Part shown: positions 21,121-30,318 of the stretch, one piece after another
Layout: each line of letters opens with the position of its first letter
Numbering within the stretch: position 1 is the first letter of the stretch
Assembly (NCBI RefSeq): GCF_900096955.1
Contig: NZ_FMYL01000001.1
Location: forward strand, 186,001 to 250,000
Direction: 5' to 3'
Length of the DNA: 64,000 bases
Source of the DNA: Acinetobacter boissieri
GTDB lineage: Bacteria > Pseudomonadota > Gammaproteobacteria > Pseudomonadales > Moraxellaceae
Translations under genes and position numbers: made by a program
The notes under the pieces: generated by a model
Seen by the model: only the letters and a program-made list of their open reading frames with translations
What the model was told of the DNA's origin: nothing
Databases searched by the model: none

Positions 21121-21444
21121 AAAATGGTATCAGAAAAATGGATAATATAGCCTGCTATTATCGCCATGATTTTTAGCTGTGCCAAACAACTTTTTGTAGG
21201 AAAATATTAATTTTTAATGGTTATTTCAATTTTTTCATCTTTTTGTTCAAAAATGGCACAACATGCTTAAAATACTTCGCCTAAAATATGACGAAATTTC
21301 GCTTTAGATTAAAAAATGCATCTTATTTATTATTACAATTCACTTAAAGCAACAAAATAAGATACAATATCTGTATAAAATCACTACATATAATATCACA
21401 AAGCATCATCGTACATGGCTTTGTTAATTTTTGGAGCACTTAGC

Positions 21445-21783
21445 ATGTTTTTTGTACGTCTTGTACTCCTTACACTGTCTTGTTTTGGCATGTTTATCCA
21501 TCCCTCGCAAGCAACTCATATTGTAAGTAAAACTGAAGCAAACAACGAATTACAAACACACTTTTTATTTACTCATCAAAACTTACTTCGTCAGCCACAA
21601 CTAAAACTGTCAGAAAATGCATTAAACAAACAAAAGCAAAACCTCAATACTCAGATTTCTGAACATGATGATCTTATATTACTAAATACAATTCATGCCG
21701 CACCTACACAAAACTTTTTTGCAGCACAACAACAACGTTTTTCTCGTTTTGTACAAAACCTACTTGCACTGTGTAATTCATAA
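21445..21783 (+). CDS. Small exported protein of unknown function
   Basis: About 112 residues. The frame opens at 21415, but ATG 21445 has GGAG nine bases upstream and gives a clean signal peptide (MFFVRLVLLTLSCFGMFIHP, then SQATH). The rest is polar, rich in Gln, Asn and Leu, with no recognised domain. It lies between rsmH (divergent) and gltX, about 90 bases from the latter, and may be a lineage-specific gene. A TATAAT at 21389-21394 could be its -10 element. Confidence 0.6.
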   Translation: MFFVRLVLLTLSCFGMFIHPSQATHIVSKTEANNELQTHFLFTHQNLLRQPQLKLSENALNKQKQNLNTQISEHDDLILLNTIHAAPTQNFFAAQQQRFSRFVQNLLALCNS

Positions 21784-21832
21784 CCTACACAAGCATGCTT
21801 TAGAACACCCTATCACCACTGCTATTTTTCGT

Positions 21833-21838
21833 TATAAT
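21833..21838 (+). promoter_or_regulatory. Probable -10 element of gltX
   Basis: TATAAT only three bases before an in-frame ATG at 21841. If it is used, transcription starts near 21845, so translation cannot begin at 21841 and must use ATG 21865 or 21871. The -35 partner is weak. Confidence 0.45.
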
Positions 21839-21870
21839 GCATGTTAACTAAAAAATATTTAGACATGATT

Positions 21871-23379
21871 ATGACCACTGTTCGTACACGTATTGCTCCT
21901 TCTCCAACAGGCTTCCCACATGTTGGCACAGCATATATTGCATTATTCAACTTATGTTTTGCAAAGCAACATGGCGGTGAGTTTATTCTTCGTATTGAAG
22001 ATACCGACCAACAACGCTCAACCCCTGAATCTGAAAAAATGATTTTAGATTCACTTCGCTGGTTAGGACTCAATTGGAGCGAAGGCCCAGATGTGGGTGG
22101 CCCACATGCACCTTACCGTCAATCTGAACGTATGGGTATATATAAGCAATATGCTTTGGAGCTTGTAGAAAAAGGCCATGCATTTTATTGTTTTGCGAGT
22201 GCAGAAGAACTAGATGACATGCGTGCGGCTCAGCAAGCACGCGGTGAAACGCCAAAGTACGATGGTCGTGGTTTACACCTAAGCGATGCAGAAGTGAAAC
22301 AACGTCTTGCTGCCGGCAAACCACACGTGATACGCATGAAAGTACCCGAAGAAGGTATTTGTAAGTTTAACGATTTACTACGTGGCGAAGTTGAAATTCC
22401 TTGGGCACAAGTCGATATGCAAATTTTGCTAAAAACCGATGGTCTACCTACCTATCATTTGGCAAATGTGGTCGATGATCATTTAATGCAAATTACCCAT
22501 GTGTTACGTGGCGAAGAATGGTTACCTTCAGCACCCAAACACCAACTTTTATACCAATATTTTGGTTGGGACATGCCAACACTGTGCCATATGCCACTAC
22601 TGCGTAACCCAGATAAATCAAAACTGTCTAAACGTAAAAATCCAACGTCTATTAACTACTATAAAGACATTGGTGTACTCCCAGAAGCTCTCCTTAACTA
22701 TTTAGGACGTATGGGCTGGTCTATGCCAGATGAGCGTGAAGTATTTAAACTCCAAGACATGATGGATCATTTTGATATACAACGTGTGTCTTTAGGTGGC
22801 CCAGTATTTGATGTAGACAAACTGAACTGGCTTAATGGTCAATGGATTAAATCATTAACACCTATACAACTGTTAGAACGTTTACTCGCTTGGCAAAATA
22901 ACCCTGCCAAATTAGAAGACATTGCCCAAGCCATACAGCCTCGTATTAACTTACTTTCTGAAGCGGTGAACTGGTCTACCCTGTATTTCAATCATATGCC
23001 ACAATTAAATGCAGATATGTTTGTGCATAAAAAGCTCACACCTGAACAAGTGCGTCAAAGCTTACAATTTGCGATCTGGCGTTTAGAAAAAACTTTTACA
23101 TGGAACAATGACACGGTGAGTCAAATTCTCATGGACTTGGCCAACCAAATGGGCATTAAACTTCGTGACTTCATGCCAACATTCTTCATCGCTATTGCAG
23201 GTTCAACAAGTGCCACGCCAATTATGCAAGCCATGGTCACTATTGGCCCTGATTTAACTTATGCACGTTTACGCCATGCACTAGACATTGTGGGTTCACC
23301 GAGTAAAAAAGAGCTAAAAGTGTGGGAAAAACTCAATGAATCAATCCAATTGCCGAAAAATGATGCAATTGATTCATAA
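21871..23379 (+). CDS. gltX: Glutamate-tRNA ligase
   Basis: Class I synthetase that charges tRNA-Glu. About 502 residues. The HIGH-equivalent motif is FPHVGTAY near the N-terminus and the KMSKS-equivalent is KLSKRK. The catalytic half ends near residue 320; an alpha-helical anticodon-binding half follows. The start is uncertain: ATGs at 21841, 21865 and 21871 are in frame. A TATAAT at 21833-21838 argues against the first, and 21871 ([14 protein letters not shown]) best fits the family N-terminus. It directly precedes tRNA-Ala and the cognate tRNA-Glu, an arrangement seen in Acinetobacter. Confidence 0.95.
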   Translation: MTTVRTRIAPSPTGFPHVGTAYIALFNLCFAKQHGGEFILRIEDTDQQRSTPESEKMILDSLRWLGLNWSEGPDVGGPHAPYRQSERMGIYKQYALELVEKGHAFYCFASAEELDDMRAAQQARGETPKYDGRGLHLSDAEVKQRLAAGKPHVIRMKVPEEGICKFNDLLRGEVEIPWAQVDMQILLKTDGLPTYHLANVVDDHLMQITHVLRGEEWLPSAPKHQLLYQYFGWDMPTLCHMPLLRNPDKSKLSKRKNPTSINYYKDIGVLPEALLNYLGRMGWSMPDEREVFKLQDMMDHFDIQRVSLGGPVFDVDKLNWLNGQWIKSLTPIQLLERLLAWQNNPAKLEDIAQAIQPRINLLSEAVNWSTLYFNHMPQLNADMFVHKKLTPEQVRQSLQFAIWRLEKTFTWNNDTVSQILMDLANQMGIKLRDFMPTFFIAIAGSTSATPIMQAMVTIGPDLTYARLRHALDIVGSPSKKELKVWEKLNESIQLPKNDAIDS

Positions 23380-23394
23380 CTTTATATTTTTCAC

Positions 23395-23423
23395 TTGACG
23401 CAATGTGTACTTCAACATAACAT
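23395..23423 (+). promoter_or_regulatory. Promoter of the tRNA-Ala/tRNA-Glu unit
   Basis: TTGACG (23395-23400) and TAACAT (23418-23423) with an exact 17-base spacer, ending 18 bases before tRNA-Ala. It overlaps the 3' flank of gltX. Confidence 0.8.
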
Positions 23424-23441
23424 AGCGCTCACACAGCAACT

Positions 23442-23517
23442 GGGGTCATAGCTCAGTTGGTAGAGCGCTACAATGGCATTGTAGAGGTCAGCAGTTCGAT
23501 CCTGCTTGACTCCACCA
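23442..23517 (+). tRNA. tRNA-Ala (GGC)
   Basis: 76 bases with encoded CCA. The acceptor arms GGGGTCA / TGACTCC pair with one G-T wobble; D-arm GCTCAGTTGGTAGAGC; anticodon loop ATGGCAT carries GGC, which reads GCC codons; T-loop TTCGATC. Transcribed with tRNA-Glu, 22 bases downstream. Confidence 0.97.
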
Positions 23518-23539
23518 AATCGCTTGTTCGTGTATATAT

Positions 23540-23615
23540 GTCCCTATCGTCTAGAGGCCTAGGACATCGCCCTTTCACGGCGGTAACCGGGGTTCGAATC
23601 CCCGTAGGGACGCCA
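23540..23615 (+). tRNA. tRNA-Glu (TTC)
   Basis: 76 bases with encoded CCA. Acceptor GTCCCTA / TAGGGAC, anticodon TTC in the loop CTTTCAC, T-arm CCGGGGTTCGAATCCCCG. It is the substrate of gltX just upstream, and is followed by a strong terminator. Confidence 0.97.
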
Positions 23616-23621
23616 AATTCT

Positions 23622-23655
23622 AAAAAACCACAACATTAAGTGTTGTGGTTTTTTT
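23622..23655 (+). terminator. Terminator of the tRNA-Ala/Glu unit
   Basis: Perfect 14-bp stem AAAAAACCACAACA / TGTTGTGGTTTTTT with a five-base loop (TTAAG) and a run of T. Confidence 0.92.
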
Positions 23656-23682
23656 ATGCCTGCCTATAAAATTTTTAATCAT

Positions 23683-23712
23683 AAAAAAGGCACAGCGAGC
23701 TGTACCTTTTTA
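23683..23712 (-). terminator. Terminator behind the FecA-like receptor
   Basis: On the minus strand an A-rich arm, GGTACAGC, a tight loop and GCTGTGCC followed by TTTTTT; one mismatch in the stem. Confidence 0.75.
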
Positions 23713-23726
23713 TTTAGATGACCAAT

Positions 23727-25883
23727 TTAAAAGTCAAATGAGGTTTGAACAAAAATAGTTCTTGGCTGGCCTTCAAACTTGCCACCGTTTGCATCAGATG
23801 AACGGGTAAAATAATTTTGATCAAATATATTTTTAATACCTACAGCTGCTTTTAGTCCTTTCACCTGTTGGCTAAAGTCATAAGCAACACGTACAGACAT
23901 GGTGTTATAGCCTGGAATATTGCCATACATACCCGCAGCATCTTCAATCACTACATCATCTTTGTTTGGTGCAACTTGTTTTGACTGAGCAAAAAAGTCT
24001 GTATTTACAGTCCATTGCTCGTAGTTATATTTCAAACCTAAGTTTGCGACCCATCTAGAGTAAAATGAAATATCTTTTCCTTTTCTCACGCCAGCTGCTG
24101 CTGTTGCATGGGTATAGGTTAAGTTCCCATATGCAGATAAGCCTGAAAGTTGATCCGTAAATTGACCAAAGTCATAGCTTGTACCGAACTCAAAACCAAT
24201 ATGCTTGGTCGCGCCTAAGTTGGTCCAACCTTCTGTACCTGCAACATTGTAACGCAATAGCTCTTGGTCAAAATCGATATAAAATGCAGTAAACTCAGCC
24301 GTTACACCTTTGCCTAGGTAATGTGTACCAATTTCATAATTTTTCGCCTTTTCAGGGCTTAAACCTGCTGTTTGTGACACTGCTTTACCTGCATCATCAA
24401 TTTTAGCCATTTGGCTATACTGCTGTGGCCCAAAAGACACGCCATAGTTGGCAAAAATATTCCATTGATCATTGGCTTTATAAGAAATAGATAAGTTTGG
24501 TAAAACTTCATCTGAATCTACTTGTGTTGCTACTGCATTTTTCACGCTATTATTGGTATTGAGTCGATAATAGTTTTCTTTACTTTTAATTGATTCAAAA
24601 CGCACACCCGGCGTAATTGACCAATCATTCCACTGCGTTTTATGGTCTAAATACACGGCATGCGCTGTGGTATTTCCATCAGCTGCACTGTATCCATCTA
24701 CAGATAACGGCGTTGCACCACTCTTATACCATGCACTGCGGCCAATATATTCTTTACTGTCTTCATGTAAATAACGATAACCTACAGACACTTCATTACT
24801 GGTATTGCCCCATGCATAAGCATGTGAAAAACGAGGCTCAAATGCAGTCACTTTATAACTACGTGGTGCATTTCTCAGCTGTGTTTTATTTTTATCGGTA
24901 TCGTTAATCTTTTCCATCACCGCATTACGGTAGGTATCTGTGTGATATGCCAATAACTCGAACTGATTTACATCATCACTATAGGTATATTTAAATGAAC
25001 CATCAGTACGGTGACCCGAAAAAAAGTCATATGGCCGTGTCGACTGATTTGGGTCTACTCGGTATTGCTGTACTGTTAAACCACCTGGCATGTCTGCCTT
25101 TGCATCGTAACGATGGACATTAAACTCAATATTATTGTGCTGATTAATGCGATATGCCGTTTTAAGTACAACGTCATTAATATTGTTATGGTCATTATTG
25201 TCTCTATAGCCATCGCCTTGTGTACCTGAATACAGCAAAGCTACGCCTAAGCCATTTTCAAAAGTCGTACCCAAAAACACATTGGGACTCATTTTTACTT
25301 GACCATTTTTTGCAATTTCATTGGTTAATGCCACATTACCTTGAAACTTTTCAGGAATTGCACGGGTATTAAAGTTAATAATACCACCCACATTTTGTGG
25401 CCCAAAACGGACTGAACCTGCGCCACGAATCACATCTATCGATTCAATATTTCCTAAACTGGTGGGTGCAAGTGATAACTGAGGCTGACCATACGGTGCA
25501 AAAGCCAACGGTACGCCATCAATTAACACCGTTGAACGAGGTGAAAAACGTGAGCTTAAACCACGCACCCCAAAGCTTAATGACAAATCACTGCCTGCTG
25601 TACCTGCGTTATCTTGTACTTGTACCCCAGGTATTTGGCGCAATGCATCTTTAATGGTCGTTGATGCCGTATCATTCATACGTTGGCGGTCAATAATTGT
25701 TCTTGCACCTGCATGTTCTAGTACTTTTTTTGCAGTCACGTCATCAAGCCAATTTCCTTGTGCTTGTACAGCAATTGTATCTAACATGGCATCATTAGGT
25801 GCGGCATAGGCTAAAGATGAACCTAATCCCATACATGCAATAGACATGGCTATTTTTGTTAAACGTGTTGTAATCAAGTACAT
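23727..25883 (-). CDS. fecA: FecA-like TonB-dependent ferric siderophore/dicitrate receptor
   Basis: Outer-membrane receptor, 718 residues with a signal peptide ending near AYA-AP. The plug begins soon after with GNWLDD, HAGARTIIDR, IPGVQVQDNAGT, GVRGL and APYGQPQLSLAP, all close to E. coli FecA; the barrel ends in SFDF with a terminal Phe. Unlike E. coli FecA it has no room for the N-terminal signalling domain of about 80 residues, and no fecI or fecR lies nearby. Iron control is therefore more likely by Fur directly: a Fur-like box sits at 25942-25964. Substrate ferric dicitrate is inferred from plug similarity only. Confidence 0.85.
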   Translation of the reverse strand: MYLITTRLTKIAMSIACMGLGSSLAYAAPNDAMLDTIAVQAQGNWLDDVTAKKVLEHAGARTIIDRQRMNDTASTTIKDALRQIPGVQVQDNAGTAGSDLSLSFGVRGLSSRFSPRSTVLIDGVPLAFAPYGQPQLSLAPTSLGNIESIDVIRGAGSVRFGPQNVGGIINFNTRAIPEKFQGNVALTNEIAKNGQVKMSPNVFLGTTFENGLGVALLYSGTQGDGYRDNNDHNNINDVVLKTAYRINQHNNIEFNVHRYDAKADMPGGLTVQQYRVDPNQSTRPYDFFSGHRTDGSFKYTYSDDVNQFELLAYHTDTYRNAVMEKINDTDKNKTQLRNAPRSYKVTAFEPRFSHAYAWGNTSNEVSVGYRYLHEDSKEYIGRSAWYKSGATPLSVDGYSAADGNTTAHAVYLDHKTQWNDWSITPGVRFESIKSKENYYRLNTNNSVKNAVATQVDSDEVLPNLSISYKANDQWNIFANYGVSFGPQQYSQMAKIDDAGKAVSQTAGLSPEKAKNYEIGTHYLGKGVTAEFTAFYIDFDQELLRYNVAGTEGWTNLGATKHIGFEFGTSYDFGQFTDQLSGLSAYGNLTYTHATAAAGVRKGKDISFYSRWVANLGLKYNYEQWTVNTDFFAQSKQVAPNKDDVVIEDAAGMYGNIPGYNTMSVRVAYDFSQQVKGLKAAVGIKNIFDQNYFTRSSDANGGKFEGQPRTIFVQTSFDF

Positions 25884-25941
25884 ATTGGCTTCTTTACTTA
25901 CATTAAATTACATGAATAATAACAAATGAAGCATATTAAAC

Positions 25942-25964
25942 AATAATTATTCTCAAATAATTAT
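25942..25964 (-). promoter_or_regulatory. Fur-box-like operator upstream of the FecA-like gene
   Basis: On the minus strand ATAATTATTTGAGAATAATT, a near-palindrome of repeated ATAATT-like hexamers close to the Fur consensus (GATAATGATAATCATTATC). It lies about 60-80 bases upstream of the receptor start. Confidence 0.7.
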
Positions 25965-26038
25965 ATAACAGATTATATTTTTTCCTTTTAGTAGATGGGC
26001 TGTTAAAATAACCCTACTGTGTTTTTTTCGGAATATAT

Positions 26039-26374
26039 ATGCAATATCGCTGCCCTAAATGCCAAAGTTCTAAACTTATGCCAGTTGCTCAAGGTAATGG
26101 TGCTAGGCCTGACGTACCCAAGAGCCTGATTACACTTATTTTTTCGCTTTTCTTATTATTACTTTTGGTTATTTCTAGCATTGTGATGTGGATATTTAGC
26201 AATGGTGCGGGTACTAACCTACAAATTGCGACTGTCATCGTATTTGTGATTACTGTGGGTTCAGGTTTCATGTTTTGGCGTGATTTACCAAAATTCAAGC
26301 AATCTATGCAAACCTTTATGCGATCACAAAAAGCATGGAAATGCCGTGACTGTCAGCACCAATGGCAAAACTAG
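26039..26374 (+). CDS. Small zinc-ribbon membrane protein
   Basis: 111 residues. One zinc-knuckle half, CPKC, is at the N-terminus and the other, CRDC, near the C-terminus, so the two membrane segments between them (about residues 29-53 and 60-81) bring both halves together on one side of the inner membrane. No family name recognised. It has a GGA-type ribosome site before ATG 26039 and is followed by a 175-base gap containing the next gene's Fur-like box, so it is probably a separate unit. Confidence 0.6.
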   Translation: MQYRCPKCQSSKLMPVAQGNGARPDVPKSLITLIFSLFLLLLLVISSIVMWIFSNGAGTNLQIATVIVFVITVGSGFMFWRDLPKFKQSMQTFMRSQKAWKCRDCQHQWQN

Positions 26375-26485
26375 TTTTAATACTTTTCTAAGGGCGTGTT
26401 CGATAAACTCGTTGACGCTCTACCCTTTTATATAAAACAACAATTTTTTGCGAAGATAAGACTATTCAAACGGCGACTTTTATTT

Positions 26486-26504
26486 ATAATAACGATTCTC
26501 AATT
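26486..26504 (+). promoter_or_regulatory. Fur-box-like operator upstream of the DUF4198-type gene
   Basis: ATAATAACGATTCTCAATT, with the ATTCTCA half typical of iron boxes, about 45 bases before the start of the following gene. The second half is degenerate. Confidence 0.5.
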
Positions 26505-26549
26505 CTATTTACACTATAAATAATTTTATTTCGTCAGGAACTCCCCCCC

Positions 26550-27350
26550 ATGAAAAAACTACTGCTTGTTTTAGCATTGACTGCATCTGCAACCGTATCT
26601 GCTCATCAACCTTATGTATCCACTTTAGTTAATCAAACTGAAAACTCACGCACACCAATTATTGCAGGTTATGCTGAAGAAGCCCTTAGCAGTGAAGCCG
26701 CACTCAAGAAAGCTGTTTTTTCTATTGTTGATCCAGAGTCTCAAGTGAGTCAAATCACGCCAGAAACACAACTTAAATCAGCCACAGTATTTGATTTAAG
26801 CCTGCCCAAAGAAGGCACCTATAAAATTAATTCAACCATTTCATATCATTTAAAATACGCGTTTCAAGACAAGGCATGGCATATGTTTTTAGATATGCCT
26901 GCAGATAAAGCCCCAGCCAAAGCAAGTCGTCAATACCTTATTCCAAGTGACTTTAAAAAAGCACCTGAAACCATTGATGCGACACGTGAATGGACCATTC
27001 AAAGCTATATTAGTAAAAAACATACGACAGAAATCAAAGAAATTGAACTTGCACCAATTGATTTAACCTTTAGTGCTCACCCCAATGAAATTAAAGCCAA
27101 TCAAGATGTGGTTGTACATGCCCACAATCACAGTAAAAATGAACACCTAGGCGATATTGAAGTCTCTGTCCGTAAACTAGGTGAGTCAGATGAACAAGCC
27201 AAAACATTGAGTACCAATAAAGAAGGTGAAACGACCATTCGTTTTGCAACAGGAGGTCAATACCTTGTTGTAGCAACACCAAAATTTAACCCTCAATTGA
27301 AACCAACCACACAGCATTACACCATTGTCAGTCTGCATGTGAGCAATTAA
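26550..27350 (+). CDS. DUF4198-type periplasmic protein, probably iron-regulated
   Basis: 266 residues with a signal peptide (MKKLLLVLALTASATVSA) cut before HQPYVS. The body resembles DUF4198/NikM-like exported proteins: a beta-sandwich N-terminal half and a C-terminal half with FSAHPNEIKANQDVVVHAH and a GQYLVVAT ending. Such proteins often accompany metal uptake genes; the biochemical role is not known. AGGAA lies about 10 bases before the ATG. A Fur-like box upstream and the FecA-like receptor nearby point to iron limitation as its signal. It ends at a strong shared terminator. Confidence 0.7.
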   Translation: MKKLLLVLALTASATVSAHQPYVSTLVNQTENSRTPIIAGYAEEALSSEAALKKAVFSIVDPESQVSQITPETQLKSATVFDLSLPKEGTYKINSTISYHLKYAFQDKAWHMFLDMPADKAPAKASRQYLIPSDFKKAPETIDATREWTIQSYISKKHTTEIKEIELAPIDLTFSAHPNEIKANQDVVVHAHNHSKNEHLGDIEVSVRKLGESDEQAKTLSTNKEGETTIRFATGGQYLVVATPKFNPQLKPTTQHYTIVSLHVSN

Positions 27351-27363
27351 ATACTGATCAAAT

Positions 27364-27392
27364 AAAAAACCAGCGCATTGCGCTGGTTTTTT
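27364..27392. terminator. Bidirectional terminator between the DUF4198 gene and ettA
   Basis: Perfect 13-bp stem AAAAAACCAGCGC / GCGCTGGTTTTTT with a three-base loop. T runs on either strand make it usable by both convergent genes. Confidence 0.92.
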
Positions 27393-27401
27393 TATGGCAC
27401 G

Positions 27402-29063
27402 TTAAGCACCAATTTTTCTGTATTTTGCACGTTTTGGTCGTGCATCATCACCGAGTTTTTTCTTACGATAAGCTTCGTATTCGGTATAGTTACCATCGAA
27501 GAATTCAGGGCCTTCATCTTCAAATGCCAAGATATGCGTGGCAATACGGTCTAAGAACCAACGGTCATGCGACACCACCATAACAGTGCCTGGGAAGACT
27601 AAAATTGCATCTTCTAACGCACGTAAGGTTTCTACGTCAAGATCGTTTGATGGTTCATCGAGCAACAGTACATTTGCACCTTGCTGTAGAATTTTAGCCA
27701 GTTGTAAACGGTTACGCTCACCACCAGACAAATCACCTACACGTTTTTGTTGATCTGAGCCTTTAAAGTTAAAACGACCAATATATGCACGAGATGCAAT
27801 TTCATAGTCGCCTACTCTTAAAATATCTAAACCGCCAGATACTTCTTCCCATACCGTTTTGCTGTCATCTAAAGCTTCACGAATCTGACCTACATAAGCG
27901 ACTCTTACAGACTCACCGACTGTAACTGTACCTGTACTTGGCTCTTGCTCACCGGTCATCATACGAAATAGCGTGGTTTTACCTGCACCATTTGGTCCAA
28001 CAATACCCACAATCGACACAGGAGGTACAGAAAAGCTTAGGTTTTCATATAGCAAACGATCACCGAAGGATTTACTGATATTTTCTACTTCAACCACTTT
28101 ATTACCTAAACGTGGGCCAGGTGGAATATAAATTTCAGAAGTTTCGTTACGTTCTTGGAATTCTTTTGAGTTCAGCTCTTCAAAGCGCTCCATACGGGCT
28201 TTGTTTTTCTTTTGCTGACCTTTTGCATTCGAACGCACCCACTCAAGCTCTTTTTTCAAAGCTTTAGCAAATGATTCTTCTTGTTTGTTTTCTTGCTCTA
28301 GACGTGCATTTTTCTGCTCAAGCCAGTTGGTATAGTTCCCTTGGTAAGGAATACCATGCCCACGGTCAAGCTCCAAAATCCACTCAGCCACGTTATCTAA
28401 GAAATAACGGTCATGGGTAATAGCAACAATTGTTCCAGCAAAATCTTTTAAGAAACGCTCTAACCAAGATACAGATTCTGCATCTAAATGGTTCGTTGGT
28501 TCATCTAATAACAACATGTCTGGTTTAGACAACAACAAACGGCACAAAGCAACACGGCGACGCTCACCACCAGAGAGTTTATTTACGTCTGCATCCCATG
28601 CAGGTAAACGTAATGCATCTGCAGCTTGTTCCATTTGGTTTGCTAAATTATGTGCATCCCATGCATGAATAATGCCTTCGAGTTTTTCTTGTTCTTTTGC
28701 AAGTGCATCAAAATCTGCATCTTCAGCTGCATATTCTGCAAACACTTCATCTAAGCGTGCAAGTGCATCAAGCGGTTCTCTTAAACCATCTTCAACGTTA
28801 CCACGCACATCTTTATTTGGATCAAGTGGTGGCTCTTGCTCTAAATAGCCAATTTTGATGCCAGGTTGTGCACGTGCTTCACCTGAAAAGTCTTTATCTA
28901 CGCCAGCCATAATACGAAGTAGCGTTGACTTACCCGCACCATTTAGACCTAGAACACCAATTTTAGCACCCGGGAAAAATGAAAGTGAGATGTCTTTTAA
29001 GATTTCACGCTTTGGTGGAACCATTTTAGACACTCGATTCATTGTATAAATATATTGGGCCAC
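27402..29063 (-). CDS. ettA: Energy-dependent translational throttle protein EttA
   Basis: ABC-F ATPase that binds the ribosomal E site and gates the first elongation step according to the ATP/ADP ratio. 553 residues, no membrane segments. First nucleotide domain: GLNGAGKST and LSGGERRRVAL. Then the charged P-site tRNA-interaction linker with KALKKELEW. Second domain: GPNGAGKTT and LSGGERNRLQL; the C-terminal RAKYRKIG is typical. Start is GTG 29063 behind GAGGAG. Confidence 0.95.
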   Translation of the reverse strand: MAQYIYTMNRVSKMVPPKREILKDISLSFFPGAKIGVLGLNGAGKSTLLRIMAGVDKDFSGEARAQPGIKIGYLEQEPPLDPNKDVRGNVEDGLREPLDALARLDEVFAEYAAEDADFDALAKEQEKLEGIIHAWDAHNLANQMEQAADALRLPAWDADVNKLSGGERRRVALCRLLLSKPDMLLLDEPTNHLDAESVSWLERFLKDFAGTIVAITHDRYFLDNVAEWILELDRGHGIPYQGNYTNWLEQKNARLEQENKQEESFAKALKKELEWVRSNAKGQQKKNKARMERFEELNSKEFQERNETSEIYIPPGPRLGNKVVEVENISKSFGDRLLYENLSFSVPPVSIVGIVGPNGAGKTTLFRMMTGEQEPSTGTVTVGESVRVAYVGQIREALDDSKTVWEEVSGGLDILRVGDYEIASRAYIGRFNFKGSDQQKRVGDLSGGERNRLQLAKILQQGANVLLLDEPSNDLDVETLRALEDAILVFPGTVMVVSHDRWFLDRIATHILAFEDEGPEFFDGNYTEYEAYRKKKLGDDARPKRAKYRKIGA

Positions 29064-29375
29064 AAAGACTCCTCAATGAAAATAGTGATCATAATATTGC
29101 TTTAAATACACCGTCTATTATACCGCAAAGCCATCAAAATATAAGGCGCGATTGTTTCTAATCATGTAGATCTGAGTAAGTTTAAGTTCAAAGTACCTAT
29201 TACCATGATAATAAATGGCTTGTTTGTTCATCTGCTAACAATACAAATGATTTTTGTCATTATTTTAATGCGATATTTTGCTATGATTTAACTTCAAATG
29301 AAAGGCGTTGTTTTAATCAATGAGTCATCACTTCTCAACGACTTTCTTAGGTAGACTCAAGCTAGGTAACATCTC
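29064..29375. other. Divergent intergenic region ettA / acr1
   Basis: 312 AT-rich bases between divergent genes; promoters for both must lie here. No gene, RNA, strong hairpin or clear regulator site is visible. Confidence 0.4.
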
Positions 29376-30263
29376 GTGAAGAAAAAATTAGAGCACCTTT
29401 TTCAAAGCCAAGTCCAAGGTAAAGTGGCACTTATTACAGGCGCATCTAGCGGTATTGGGCTCACTATTGCAAGACGACTGGCTCGTGCAGGGGCTCACGT
29501 GTTATTGCTCTCTCGTACCGAAGAAGATTTACTTAAAGTAAAAGCTGAGATTGAACAAGAAGGCGGCCAAGCATCTGTTTATCCCTGTGATTTAAATGAC
29601 ATGGATGCAATAGATCACTGCACCACGAAAATCTTGGCTGACGTTGAATATATTGATATTTTAATTAACAATGCAGGGCGCTCAATTCGGCGTGCAGTTG
29701 AAGAATCTTTAGACAGATTTCACGACTTTGAACGCACCATGCAACTCAATTACTTCGGTGCGGTGCGCTTAGTACTAAATTTACTACCGCATATGATTAA
29801 ACGTAAAAACGGGCATATTATTAATATTAGCTCTATTGGTGTATTGGCCAATGCTACGCGTTTTTCGGCCTATGTGGCTTCAAAAGCAGCTCTTGATGCG
29901 TTTAGTCGTTGTTTGGCTGCAGAAGTGCATCGGCATAAAATTGCCATTACTTCAGTGTATATGCCACTGGTTCGCACACCAATGATTGCACCCACAAAAA
30001 TCTATAATTACGTACCTACACTTTCTACCGAACAAGCTGCCGACTTAATTGCTGAAGCCATTGTAAAACGTCCTAAAAGTATCGCAACACACTTAGGCCG
30101 TTTGGCTTCAATTAGCTATGCCATCGCACCAAGTGTCAATAATACCCTCATGTCAATTGGCTTTCACTTATTCCCAAGTTCGAGCGCATCTCGTGGAAAA
30201 AAAGAAAAGTTAAACCTCATTCAGCGGGCATACGCCAAACTCTTCCCCGGCGAGCACTGGTAA
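29376..30263 (+). CDS. acr1: Long-chain fatty acyl-CoA reductase (Acr1 type)
   Basis: NADPH-dependent reduction of long-chain acyl-CoA to fatty aldehyde, the first committed step of wax-ester synthesis in Acinetobacter. 295 residues, the same length as A. baylyi Acr1, and matching it from memory along the whole protein, including the unusual N-terminal extension before the Rossmann motif TGASSGIG, then NNAGRSIRRAV, ISSIG and YVASK (catalytic Tyr and Lys), and the C-terminal LFPGEHW. Start is GTG 29376 with AGGTAA upstream. Other short-chain dehydrogenases lack the C-terminal membrane-associating tail seen here. Confidence 0.88.
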   Translation: MKKKLEHLFQSQVQGKVALITGASSGIGLTIARRLARAGAHVLLLSRTEEDLLKVKAEIEQEGGQASVYPCDLNDMDAIDHCTTKILADVEYIDILINNAGRSIRRAVEESLDRFHDFERTMQLNYFGAVRLVLNLLPHMIKRKNGHIINISSIGVLANATRFSAYVASKAALDAFSRCLAAEVHRHKIAITSVYMPLVRTPMIAPTKIYNYVPTLSTEQAADLIAEAIVKRPKSIATHLGRLASISYAIAPSVNNTLMSIGFHLFPSSSASRGKKEKLNLIQRAYAKLFPGEHW

Positions 30264-30270
30264 AAAACAT

Positions 30271-30299
30271 AAAAAAACCAGCATATTGCTGGTTTTTTT
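30271..30299. terminator. Bidirectional terminator between acr1 and tex
   Basis: Perfect 13-bp stem AAAAAAACCAGCA / TGCTGGTTTTTTT with a TAT loop, serving both convergent genes. Confidence 0.92.
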
Positions 30300-30318
30300 A
30301 TTTGATTAAAAACAACAC

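Noticed and set aside
26396..26440. GGGCGTGTTCGATAAAC, similar to IS5-family ends
   Set aside because: No matching inverted end, target duplication or transposase remnant nearby.
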